Part shown: piece by piece, positions 22,166 through 45,100 of the stretch | How positions within the stretch are numbered: position 1 is the stretch's first letter | Layout: each line of letters starts with the position of its first letter | Source of the DNA: Castor canadensis | Taxonomy: Eukaryota > Chordata > Mammalia > Rodentia > Castoridae | Length of the DNA stretch: 64,000 nt | Reading direction: 5' to 3' | Assembly: GCF_047511655.1 (NCBI RefSeq) | Contig: NC_133401.1 | Coordinates: forward strand, 18,163,501-18,227,500 | Made by a program: the position numbers and the translations under genes | Notes under the pieces: model-generated | Told to the model about the DNA's origin: nothing | Seen by the model: only the letters and a program-made list of their open reading frames with translations | Databases searched by the model: none

Positions 22166-22435
22166 TGGGTTCAGGACTGCATTCTTTCTAGGATATTTCC
22201 TTTCTTTCATTCACCCCTTGGTCCTTCACCATCAATTTCCCCTTCTTGCCCTATACCACCATTAATCTCCTCCAGCTCGTTCACTATGACGCCCTCTTTC
22301 TGCTCCCCTTCCCTTCCCCACCCTTCCCCCCATCTCTCCACCTAGCCATTCTACCTGCAGGCTGGTCTCCTCCCACAGGTAGCTCTCCACCTGCCAGTCT
22401 CCTTTGGTGAGCCCAGTGGGCAGCGCACACCCACC

Positions 22436-36012
<13,577 letters not shown>

Positions 36013-36448
36013 GTTGGCTGCTGCCTGCTGGCCTGCCCGCCTGCCCTTCCACCTGCCCTGCTGTGGCTCCCCAGTTCCAGTCTGCTGCATGCGAATCCCT
36101 GCCCTGGCCCACACTCGCCCTGCCTGCCCACCCAGCCCAGCTGTGAAGACTGAGGGGAGGCTCTCTCCACCCCCCCACTGCCAGGCACCCTAGTCAGAGC
36201 ATTTAGTGGGGACCGGGGGAGGGGCAAGAGTTCTCTGTCCACCCTTACACCTCCACTGCCACACACACTTGTGCACATGGCACTCACACAGAGGCATCCA
36301 GCATTCAAATATTTATTGAGCACTTAATACATGGCCCAGTTCTGGTAGAGCTGACATTTTCAGGACAGGGCACCCACACAGTGACACAAACACAGATACC
36401 AGGCTCTGTCCTTCCCCACAAGTGAGTGGCCCACTGGATTAAAATAAC

Positions 36449-36540
36449 AGGGCTGGCAGAGGCTCAAGAGGTTAAGAGTGCCTGCCTAGCAAGCATGAGG
36501 CCCTGAGTTCAAATCCAAGTACCGCCAAAAAAGGAAAAAA
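36449..36540 (+). repeat. ID-like SINE in EHD2 3'UTR
   Basis: GGGCTGGCAGAGGCTCAAGA, CTGCCTAGCAAGCATGAGGC, GAGTTCAAATCCAAGTACCG. Confidence 0.9.
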
Positions 36541-37299
36541 AGGACAGCCTTCTCCACCCTTTGCCCCTCTTCCTACTGCCCAGGCACGGGAGAATCCCCA
36601 GGCCCCTAGTGCACTCCAGGATGTCAGGACCACTGGGGTTCAGAGGGGACACACGACCTCCTACTTCCTTAGATGGACCCCCCTTCAGCCCCCTTCTTTT
36701 CCTCCTCTCCCCTGGAAATTCTGATCACTGCCCCTCACCCCCTTTTAACTGCAATGCAGGGGATGGGACACAGGTCTTGCAAGTGCTCTCTGCCACCCAG
36801 CTCGGCCCCAGGCCTCCTCACGCCCACTTTAACAAGGATCCTACCAAAGTAGGGAGGCCCCATCTGCCCTGGCTGCCCCACACTGTACCCACCTGGATTA
36901 GGTCTTTCCTCTGCCCACCTGCTTGTGATGGAAACACTCACCGCCCCCTCACCTCCCCACTGCAGGCTTCCCTCTCTTCCCAAGTTTTAGGACTGTCAGG
37001 CCATACTTAAATGGAGCCCTCTTACCAGATATCACGGGCCCCTGGCTTTACTTTTCAGGGATGTCGTGGGGTGGGGAAGGGCTGGTTCTTGGTGCTACAG
37101 CCCCCCCTCCCATTCTAATGGGACCCCCACGTCTTTTCGTGCCTTCACTACAAATTAGTGCTTGACCTGGTGGGGGACCCTATGGGAAAAAAATGGGGAA
37201 AAGAGTAAAACAGCTGGAGAAATGCCTCCTCCAGACTGCCCGCTGGGATTCCACCCTGCTCCCCATGCCTGGGACCTGAATGGTGTCATTCACACAGCG

Positions 37300-37305
37300 A
37301 ATAAA
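37300..37305 (+). terminator. EHD2: EHD2 poly(A) signal AATAAA
   Basis: The canonical hexamer in GCGAATAAAGC, followed by GT/G-rich sequence (CTGTCTTGGGG) within 35 nt, as expected for a cleavage site. Confidence 0.8.
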
Positions 37306-37429
37306 GCTAAGGCTTCTTCCTATGTCGCGGTCAGGCTGTCTTGGGGCGGGGACACCCAGAGAAGGAGCGCCCTGGGCAGGATTTGGGGTGTGGGGACCCT
37401 CGGGGCTCGCAGGGTTGGGCACACAGCTC

Positions 37430-37760
37430 ATGACTCAACGCGGCGGAGCCGGTGACTCAGGCCCGGGCTGGGGGCCAGAGCGGCATATTTTCCGAAGAAA
37501 AGTTACTCGGGGCCAAACCCCCCCGCTCCCGCCCGCCTCCCGCGCGGGGCCTGGGAACCCAGCCTGGCCGGGTCCGGGCCCCGCCCGCTCGCGCATCCCA
37601 GTGCTCAGCTCCCCGCGGGGGCGGGGGTGGCTACGCGCAAGGATCGCTGTACCCGGGCGACACGCACCCGCCGCGCACCGGGACGCGCTGCCCTGCGCCT
37701 CCCGCCCACGTGCGCCCGGCTCCTCGGCGCCCTCTGGCGGCGTGTCGGAGCCACGCAGGC
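37430..37760. promoter_or_regulatory. CpG-rich block with paired AP-1 sites
   Basis: Two exact TGACTCA heptamers (37431-37437 and 37453-37459) are 22 bp apart at the left edge of a CpG-rich block just past the EHD2 poly(A) site. A CTCF-like motif lies at 37727-37740. No gene start is supported here, so an enhancer or boundary is more likely than a promoter. Confidence 0.5.
37727..37740 (-). promoter_or_regulatory. CTCF-like motif, reverse orientation
   Basis: GCGCCCTCTGGCGG on + is CCGCCAGAGGGCGC on minus. It lies 0.4 kb past the EHD2 poly(A) site. Confidence 0.6.
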
Positions 37761-38039
37761 TGCTGGTGGAAACCCCCATCCAAAGGGCGCGGGGCTGCAA
37801 TCCAGGACCTGTCACTCCGTGCAGGGTTCCAGCTGGGCTCCACTATGGGACTCCCGCGGGGCGCCTTCCCTCTCGGTGCCTTTTTCCGTTACGAGTCAAG
37901 AATAGCTTTTATGAGGCCAGTGGATCTCTTTGGATGATTGCCAAGGCCCGGGTACTCTTGAGTTTTCCTTCCTTATTTGTAAATAGCAAAGATTAGTTGA
38001 TTCTAAAATGAAGTCTCTGAGGGGCGAGGTCCTCAGATG

Positions 38040-38125
38040 CCAGGCGCAGTTCAAAGTGCTTTAGAATAATCTACCATTATTCCCATTTTACAGATGAGGA
38101 AACTGAGGCACACGAAGTAACTAGA
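38040..38125 (-). repeat. MIR
   Basis: CATTTTACAGATGAGGAAAC then TGAGGCACACGAAGTAACTAG. Confidence 0.75.
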
Positions 38126-38134
38126 AGATGAATG

Positions 38135-38335
38135 ACTCTGGGGGAAGGCATGGTCAACCCACGACTGTAATTCCAGATACTCTGGAGACAGAAATAGGAG
38201 GATCTGGGTTCAAGGGCAGCCCAGGCAAAAGCGGACATCACACTGAAAAACAAACTAAAAGGGAAAGGACTTTGGGCGTGGCTCAAGTGGTACAGTGGAG
38301 TTCAAACCCCTGTACCGCCAACAAAAAGGGAGGAA
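38135..38335 (+). repeat. B1-ID composite SINE
   Basis: GGGGGAAGGCATGGTCAACC, TTGGGCGTGGCTCAAGTGGT. Confidence 0.8.
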
Positions 38336-38536
38336 GGGGATAAATGATCCTGAATCTGCACCTCGAGGGATCTTAATAGTGTATGCTCCCAACCTCGAAA
38401 TTCCTAAAGTTACTTGATTTAAAACAGTCTAGGATTGAAACTAGAATCCTAGGCCAAACGTTGAGATTGGAGTGCATCTTGTTCCGAACCTACTGACTGT
38501 TAAGATTTTTCGATTTTAAGAAAACGAAATTTAAGG

Positions 38537-38620
38537 GCTAGGGGCGTGGCTTCAATGGTAGAGCACAGGTGCAGAGTGCAAACCCCAGGAACAGCAAAAA
38601 AAAAATTAAAAAAAAAAAAG
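38537..38620 (+). repeat. ID-like SINE with target duplication
   Basis: GGGCTAGGGGCGTGGCTTCA...poly-A, flanked by AAAACGAAATTTA copies. Confidence 0.85.
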
Positions 38621-38769
38621 AAAACGAAATTTAAAATTAATCAGCTTGATCAAAGATCCCGGACGGCCTGGAAAGCTGTTTTGCTTAGAGTGAGCACCAA
38701 CAACCTATAACCCACATTCTCTGCCATTAGGAATCTGCGGATCCCCTTGCAAAAGCTGGAAGGAGGAGC

Positions 38770-38927
38770 CATTTATCCTTTACCAAGATGGCAATCTCTC
38801 GTGCCACCATAACTTTACCAAGATGGCCGCCACAGGAAATACGTCACGGGAGAGGGTGGGCGAGCTGCGCGCGCACATTTTGAACGGGCTTTCGGAGTGT
38901 AGACGGTTGAGCGCTTCCTTTAACAAG
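38770..38927 (+). promoter_or_regulatory. NOP53: NOP53 promoter with YY1 repeats, ETS and CRE sites
   Basis: CTTTACCAAGATGGC occurs twice (38778-38792 and 38813-38827); both contain the YY1 word AAGATGGC. GGAAAT (ETS-like, in 38833-38840) and ACGTCA (CRE, 38841-38846) follow. There is no TATA box. A pyrimidine tract CTTCCTTT at 38914-38921 fits a 5'TOP start 14 nt before the ATG, as expected for a ribosome-biogenesis gene. Confidence 0.7.
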
Positions 38928-39151
38928 ATGACGGCGAGAAGTGAAGGTGGTGGTGCCAGGCAGCGCTCGAAAAGCGATGCCGATTCTGGCTTCTTGGGGC
39001 TACGGCCCACTTCTGTGGACCCAGGACTGAGGCGGCGGCGGCGAGGTCCAAGAAATAGGAAGCGGGGCTGGAGGCGGCTCGCGCAGGAGCCGCTGGGGCT
39101 GGAGGTTGATCAGTTCCTGGAAGACGTGAGGCTGCAGGAGCGCACGACTGG
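38928..39151 (+). CDS. NOP53: NOP53 exon 1 (coding part)
   Basis: ATG in AACAAGATGA, ending ACTGG|GTGCGT in phase 2. It encodes [17 protein letters not shown], the basic patch and [16 protein letters not shown]. The 5'UTR is probably only about 14 nt. Confidence 0.95.
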
Positions 39152-42100
39152 GTGCGTGGGGCGGGACTTCCGGGAGCTGTGCGGGCTCCGGGGAACTTGG
39201 GCGGCGAGGAGTGCGGGAATTCGAGGGGATTGACGAGGGTGTCAGGGTGGGCGACTTGATGGAGTCGCTATGTTTTGCGAATAAGTGTACAGGACCTCCA
39301 GCAGAGTTTGAGTTTCAAGTGCGTTCCATGCATCTTCCTTGTGTTGGTGCTACTTGAGTACTAATTTATGTAAAATAAGGGGCGAGGCCTTAGCTTGGCA
39401 GCTCCCATGGCGGTAAGAGGGTGTTTGAAGAAAGAGGAAGGCTGGACCCTGTTGTCCTCCCAACGTCATTGGTTTATGGTCTACATCTTCATCTCCCAGT
39501 TGCTTGGTGTCAGAAGCCCCCAATGAAAAACTCTTCTTCGTGGACACCGGCTCCAAGGAAAAAGGTACGGATGGCTCTTATGGTGGTACAGGGCTGTGCT
39601 TGGTTGGAACCAGCCCCTCGCATCCTCTTGGGATTACAGATGTGCAACTCCACAGGAAGATCTGTGTTGCAGGGTTTGGTGGTGCACATCTGTAATCCCA
39701 GCTAACCAGGAGGTGGAGGCAGGAGGATCTGGAGTTTGAAGCCAGCCTGGCAAAGTTGGGGGTGGGGAGAGGAGGTGAAAAGGTGGAACCCTGATTCAGG
39801 GTTGTATCCGCAGTATTTTGAAAGATGAAAGACGTGTTAATTGACACGATTTAGAAGGCAAACGCTTTCATAAAAGGATCAGGTATAGTATAACATCCTT
39901 GGATGGGAAGAGTGCAAGCTAGAAGACTGTTGCTGTTTTTGTCTTGTCTTATCCCCACTCCATCAGTGACTTCAGTGCACAGAAAAGCCAGGTAGGAGTA
40001 TGCGTGAATAGGTTAGGGCGTCTCCCGTTAGCTTCGAAAAACCTGCTGTGAGGAATCAGAGTTTGCCAGGTGCCAGTGGCTCATGCCTGTAATCCTAAAC
40101 CACTTGGAGGCTGAGATCAGGAGAATTGCAGTTCGAGACCAGCCCAGGCAAAGAGTTTTTGAGACCCCATTTCAAAAACTGAATAACCAGAGTAAAATGG
40201 ACTGGAGGTATGGGTCACGTGGTCAAGTGCCTGCTTTGCAAGCATGAAGTTCAAATCCTACTCCTGCCCCCCCCAACCCCACAAAAAAAAAAAAAAGGAA
40301 TCAGCTGTTTTCATTAGAAAGATGAGCTTTCATACGAACAAGATCGCTTCTAACTTGCAGTAAGAAGCTAGCCTTAACAGTTCCTGTACCTTGTTAGCCT
40401 GCGTCCTGCTGGCCCAGCACAGGGGAGGGACAAGACTTGGGCACCTTGGGCCCTTCCCCTGGGGCTTCTCCCTTGGGTGAGAGAATGAGATTGGCCTTGA
40501 GGCCTCGAGCTGTGTGCTGGGATGACGAGCACAGGCTGATGGCAGTGGAGGTGAGATGGGGGGTGGTTTTTGGTGGTGGGGAGGCCCGAGGCCATGTCTC
40601 CTCCTCTCCCTCCAGAGCAGAGAAAGAAGAGGACCCGAGTGCAGAAGAAGTCACTGTGTCTCCAGAAACCGCTGCGGGCTGACCTCATTCTTGAGAACAC
40701 ATCCAAGGTCCCTGTTCCCAAAGAGTGAGTGTGCTCCACACGCGCCTTTTTACCTTCCCATCCCTTGCCTAAAGGGATGTTAGAGATATCTTTAAGATAT
40801 CGGGGTGTCATGAGAGAGAGATAACACAACTCAGAAGTCAACAGGCAAGGCAAAATTTACTTAGGCAGAAGGGTGCACCAGAGACAAAGAGCAAGCTCGT
40901 CCAGTGGGTAGTCCCTTGGGGTTTTATCTCTAACGCAATGCTGCTCTTCCCCTGAATTGGGCAGGTTTTGGCTAATTAGAAAGAGGACATCATTGGGAAG
41001 GGGCTTTAAAGACAAAAGATGTTTCAAAGTTCAGGGAAACAATAACTGTTTTAGGTTATCAGCTCCAAAAGTAAAGCATCTTGTAGAATTTTGTCCAGCT
41101 GAGGATAACAACCCTTTGTTTTTGATAGAAACTCATCACGTTAAGCAGAGTCCATGAAGCGAGCATATGGGAAGGGGGTTAGTGAGACTAACATTTGTAA
41201 CGGCAGTGATTATTGGTTAAATCCTTTGACAAAAAAGACCCAAGAAGTGATTCTCCCAAGAAGGTGGGGGGCACATGGGAGCTGATGGGGGCTTTGGAGA
41301 GTGGCTTGGAGGAACTGAGGGTGTGGGCCTGGGTGCAGCGGGGTCTATCTTGGAGAGGCAGGTATGCCTGGGAGCCAGGTGTAGGGGGCAGGTCAGGGGC
41401 CTGGTGTCACAGCACTGTGGGAGGGGGCAGTCTAGACAGCTGGCTGCCCCCGGGTGAACTGTGGGGTGTTAGTTCAGATGGTGTGGAGATAGATATTGGG
41501 TGCCAGGGATGTTCTGGACAAGGCTGGTTCTGTCTAGTTGAGTCTGGGCTGAGGAGAGGCCTGGGCTGTGAGACAGACTGCTGAATGGTGGGGAGAACTG
41601 GCTGCAGAGGACCCCACCACTACTCAGGCTGTGACCTCACCTGCTGCCCTTCTTCCTCCCTCCCCATTCTACCCAGCATCCTCGCCCACCAGGTCCCCAA
41701 TGCCAAGAAGCTGAGGCGGAAGGAGCAGTTATGGGAGAAGCTGGCCAAGGAGGGCGAGCTGCCCCGGGAGGTTCGCAAGGCCCAGGCCCGTCTTCTCAAC
41801 CCGCCTGTGGCCAAGTCCAAGCCTCGCCCCCAGGACACTGTTGAGCGGCCCTTCTATGACCTCTGGACCCCTGACAGTAAGCGATCCTATTGTCACCTGC
41901 AGACAGGGCAGGACTGCTATGTTGCGCACTGCCCAAGAGCACAGTGACAGGGTGCCCCGCAGGTGTTGCTTTGATGATCTTCCAGTTGGGAGTGGCGCCT
42001 TTCCTGTGTGGGCTCCCCCTTTCCCAGTTATGGGGGCTCCTGCCTCACCTGTGGCACTCTTCTGCTTTCTGAATCCTATCTAGACGTGGTTTGGTTTGGT

Positions 42101-45100
42101 ATTCAAGGCCCTTGGGCTGAGCTTCAGAGCCATTTTTTTGGAATGAGGAAGGACTGGAAGGGAGTTCCTGGCCTTTTTCCATGCTAGAGCCCCCTGCAGT
42201 TGCCCTCACTCTCTCTGCAGACCCTCTGGACAGGCCATTGGCTGGTCAGGATGCATTTTTCCTGGAGCAGACCAAGAAGAAAGGCATGAGGGTGAGATTG
42301 AGTGGGCAGGTGACAGGGTGTGTGAGGGTGGGGGGGAGGGCATGTGTTGGGACCTGCCACAGTCAGCTCTAGTCTCCATTTGGGAGCCTGTCATCCTGGC
42401 TACAGGAAATGCCAGTGCTGGAGCCAGGTGGCCTCCCATTCCTTCCTATGTAAGTGTGGATGGCAGCAGGGCTCAGTTCATAGGAGAGGGGAGTTTCAAG
42501 AGGTAACGTGCAATTGGCTGGAAACTGAGGCCAACGCATAAGTGCTTTGGGGTTTGACTTGTGGCCACCATCTTAAGCTGCTGGACCTCAAGGGTTAGAT
42601 GGTGTAGACTCAGCACTGGCTTCATTCAGGGGAGGAGTTGCTGGGCAGCAGGGAGCTATTGGGGGAGAGTAGTGGTTTCACCTTCACAGGTGAACTTTGT
42701 CATGTTGGGGCCACTGGGGTGGAAAGGAAAGTGATTGTAGTACAGCAGGTCAGGCTGCAGGGAGGCCAGGGCTCATTGGATAGCATCTAGGTCTGCTGGG
42801 GTCAAGAATGTGGAGGAAGGAGGAAGTCAGGCAGAGACGAAGGGAAGGGCTCAGATGAGGGGAACAGCATATGCAAAGGCTCGAGGTGGGACCAGACAGG
42901 ATGCAGGACCCTTGAGGGAAGACAGTGTGGTCAGGCTGGGGAGCAGGCCAGAGTGCAGGTTTGCTCTGTGGGGCAAGGGTGGGAAACACCTGAGGACTCC
43001 TTTACAGGAGAGTAGAGAGATCCAGCTGCCCCCTGAGTGGGGCTTGGTACACAGGTGTGCAGGGAGCCAGGCACATGGGGGTCCTGAGCCAGAGAGGGCT
43101 AGGGGGAACTCAGGAACGACAGAAGCACCAGCCAGGATCATGGGGTCAGGTGTGGAGAGATCAGGGCCCCACATGGGACCCCGGTCTTCTGCTGGTGACC
43201 CACAGGACCTTTATAGGGGCAGGGGCCAGACAAAGCCAGCCGGGAAGTGGCGCAGGCACTCAGGTGGCCAGGGTCTTGTGAAGGTGTGGGTTTGATGGGC
43301 GGGTCCTGGGTGGACCTGGGGTTTTAGTTTCTCAGAAGCTCCCAGGGTTCTCAGGCCACATTAAGCAACAAGACTAGACGGGTTGTCAGCCAGCCAGGGA
43401 GGCTCATGGGCTCTGAGACTGCTGAGGGTGGAGTCAAGCTTCCCTCTCCCCTTGGGCTGGTCATCGCGTGGTCTCCCACCAGGAAAGGCTTCAGACTCAC
43501 CTGGGGACAGGTGTCTGCTTTCAGAGGCGTTGGGTCCCATAGGCAGCTAGCAGCCTGTGGCCCTTGCTGTAGCCTCTGCCACCTCCTGAACCACAGGTCC
43601 TCCAAATCCCAGGTTGTGAGAACTCGGGTCTCAGCGCTCCGGGCTGTCTTAGTCCTTTCCTGCTGCTGTAACAAAATACCTGAGCCTGTGATTCAGGAAA
43701 ACAGGAATGTATTGCTCATGGTGCTGGGGATGGGGGCACCGCAGTTGGGGCTCTGGTGAGGGCCTGGCTTCTGCTTCCAAAGAAGTTTGCTGTGTCCTCA
43801 CATGTGGAAGGCTGAGGGCAGAGGGTGACCCCCCTTTGACTCCGTCACCTTCTCTTCACATCAGCACCTTGGCAAGTGAGAGTCCCAGCCCCTCAGCACA
43901 GACCTCACTTTGCCTTCCCTTGTCTTCCCCCAGCGGCCACCTCGTCTTCTCACCAAGCCTTCGCGGGTACCTGCTGTGGAGGTGACACCTGCTGGAGCCT
44001 CCTACAATCCGACCTTTGAAGACCACCAGGTGGGTGCATGGCCTATGGGTGGAGCCATGGCCACCGCCCCTCTTAGAGCATTGTCAGCCGCTTCACCAGG
44101 CCCCTCCTCCCTGAGGCCCAGGCCCTTGTCGGTTCTCTGAACTGTCTGTCCCCCACGGGTCCCATCACTGATGGGCAGAGGGCATACGCCCTCATCAGAA
44201 GCCCAGTGCAGTGGGGAGGGCGGCCCACTGAGCTGAGGCCAGGGAGAAGCCCCTGGAAGTCCTGTCCCCCCACAACCCCGTCACACTCCCTGTCCCTCTG
44301 CCCGTCTCTCCCCCATCCCTCTCTCCAGGCCCTGCTCTTGGCAGCACATGAGGTGGAACTGCAGCGACAGAAGGAGGCGGAGAAGCTGGAGCGACAGCTG
44401 GCCCTGCCCTCAGCGGAGCAGGCCGCCACCCAGGTGGGATCCTCCCTTGTCCACAGGGCCCTGCCTAACCTGCTGCCTCTGTCCTTCCCCAGCCTGCTGA
44501 CCTGCTCTTCTTCCCCAGGAGACCATGTTCCAGGAGCTATGTGAAGGGCTGCTGCAGGAGTCTGACGGGGAGGACGAGAGGCCCAAGGCCCACGCAGCTG
44601 AGGCTGGAGATGGAACCACCGAGGGCTCACCAGCGTCCACCTGGCTGGCCAGTGTGGAGAAGAAGACAGAGCAGCAGCGGCGGCGGGAGAAGGCTGCCCG
44701 CAAGCAGGTGAGCAAGCTCCTGGGCTCTGCTGCCTCCTTGGATTCCCCGCTCCTTTTCTCCCTGTCAGCCACTGGCTTGCTAGTAGTGCTGCGCTGTGCC
44801 CTACCACACACTGTGCTGGGCATGCAGCAGGAGTCAGGCAAGACACCTACTTCTCTGGCCAACGTTGGAGGGATGGAATGGGGGATTTGGGGGCTGCAGG
44901 CAGACATGGGTAACGAGAGCAGTTGTGATGTGACCTGCATTAGCTGTCAGGAAGGGCCCCTGGGAGCGGGTGGGCTTGGGGACCCCAGGGCCCCTGAGTA
45001 GGGAGAGGCCCCATGGACTGGGTGGCATTTGAGCTGAGCCCTGGTCCCTCCTGTCCCCAGCGAGTGCAGCAGGCCGCACTGCGGGCTGCCCGGCTACAGC

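Larger units (their letters stand above)
20424..22378 (+). other. EHD2 intron 1
   Basis: C-rich unique sequence at 20424-21080, an AATAAA at 21096-21101, a GA run at about 21380-21401, and a plus-strand B1-ID SINE at 21960-22165. The acceptor is either CTACCTGCAG (ending 22360) or CCTCCCACAG (ending 22378); I favour the latter. Confidence 0.65.
36013..37320 (+). other. EHD2: EHD2 3'UTR
   Basis: Runs from the stop to the AATAAA at 37300. A plus-strand ID-like SINE (about 36449-36540) sits inside it and would be transcribed. No other structure stands out. Confidence 0.75.
37321..38760. other. EHD2-NOP53 intergenic region
   Basis: Has a CpG-rich block (about 37430-37760) with two TGACTCA sites and a CTCF-like motif, a minus MIR (38040-38125) and SINEs (38135-38335, 38537-38620). 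A 13-nt duplication (AAAACGAAATTTA) flanks the second SINE at about 38520-38532 and 38620-38632, as expected for a target-site duplication. Confidence 0.75.

Noticed and set aside
38823-38927. Using the upstream ATG as the main NOP53 start
   Set aside because: Open and in frame, but homology and the TOP-like start favour 38928. Kept only as a finding.
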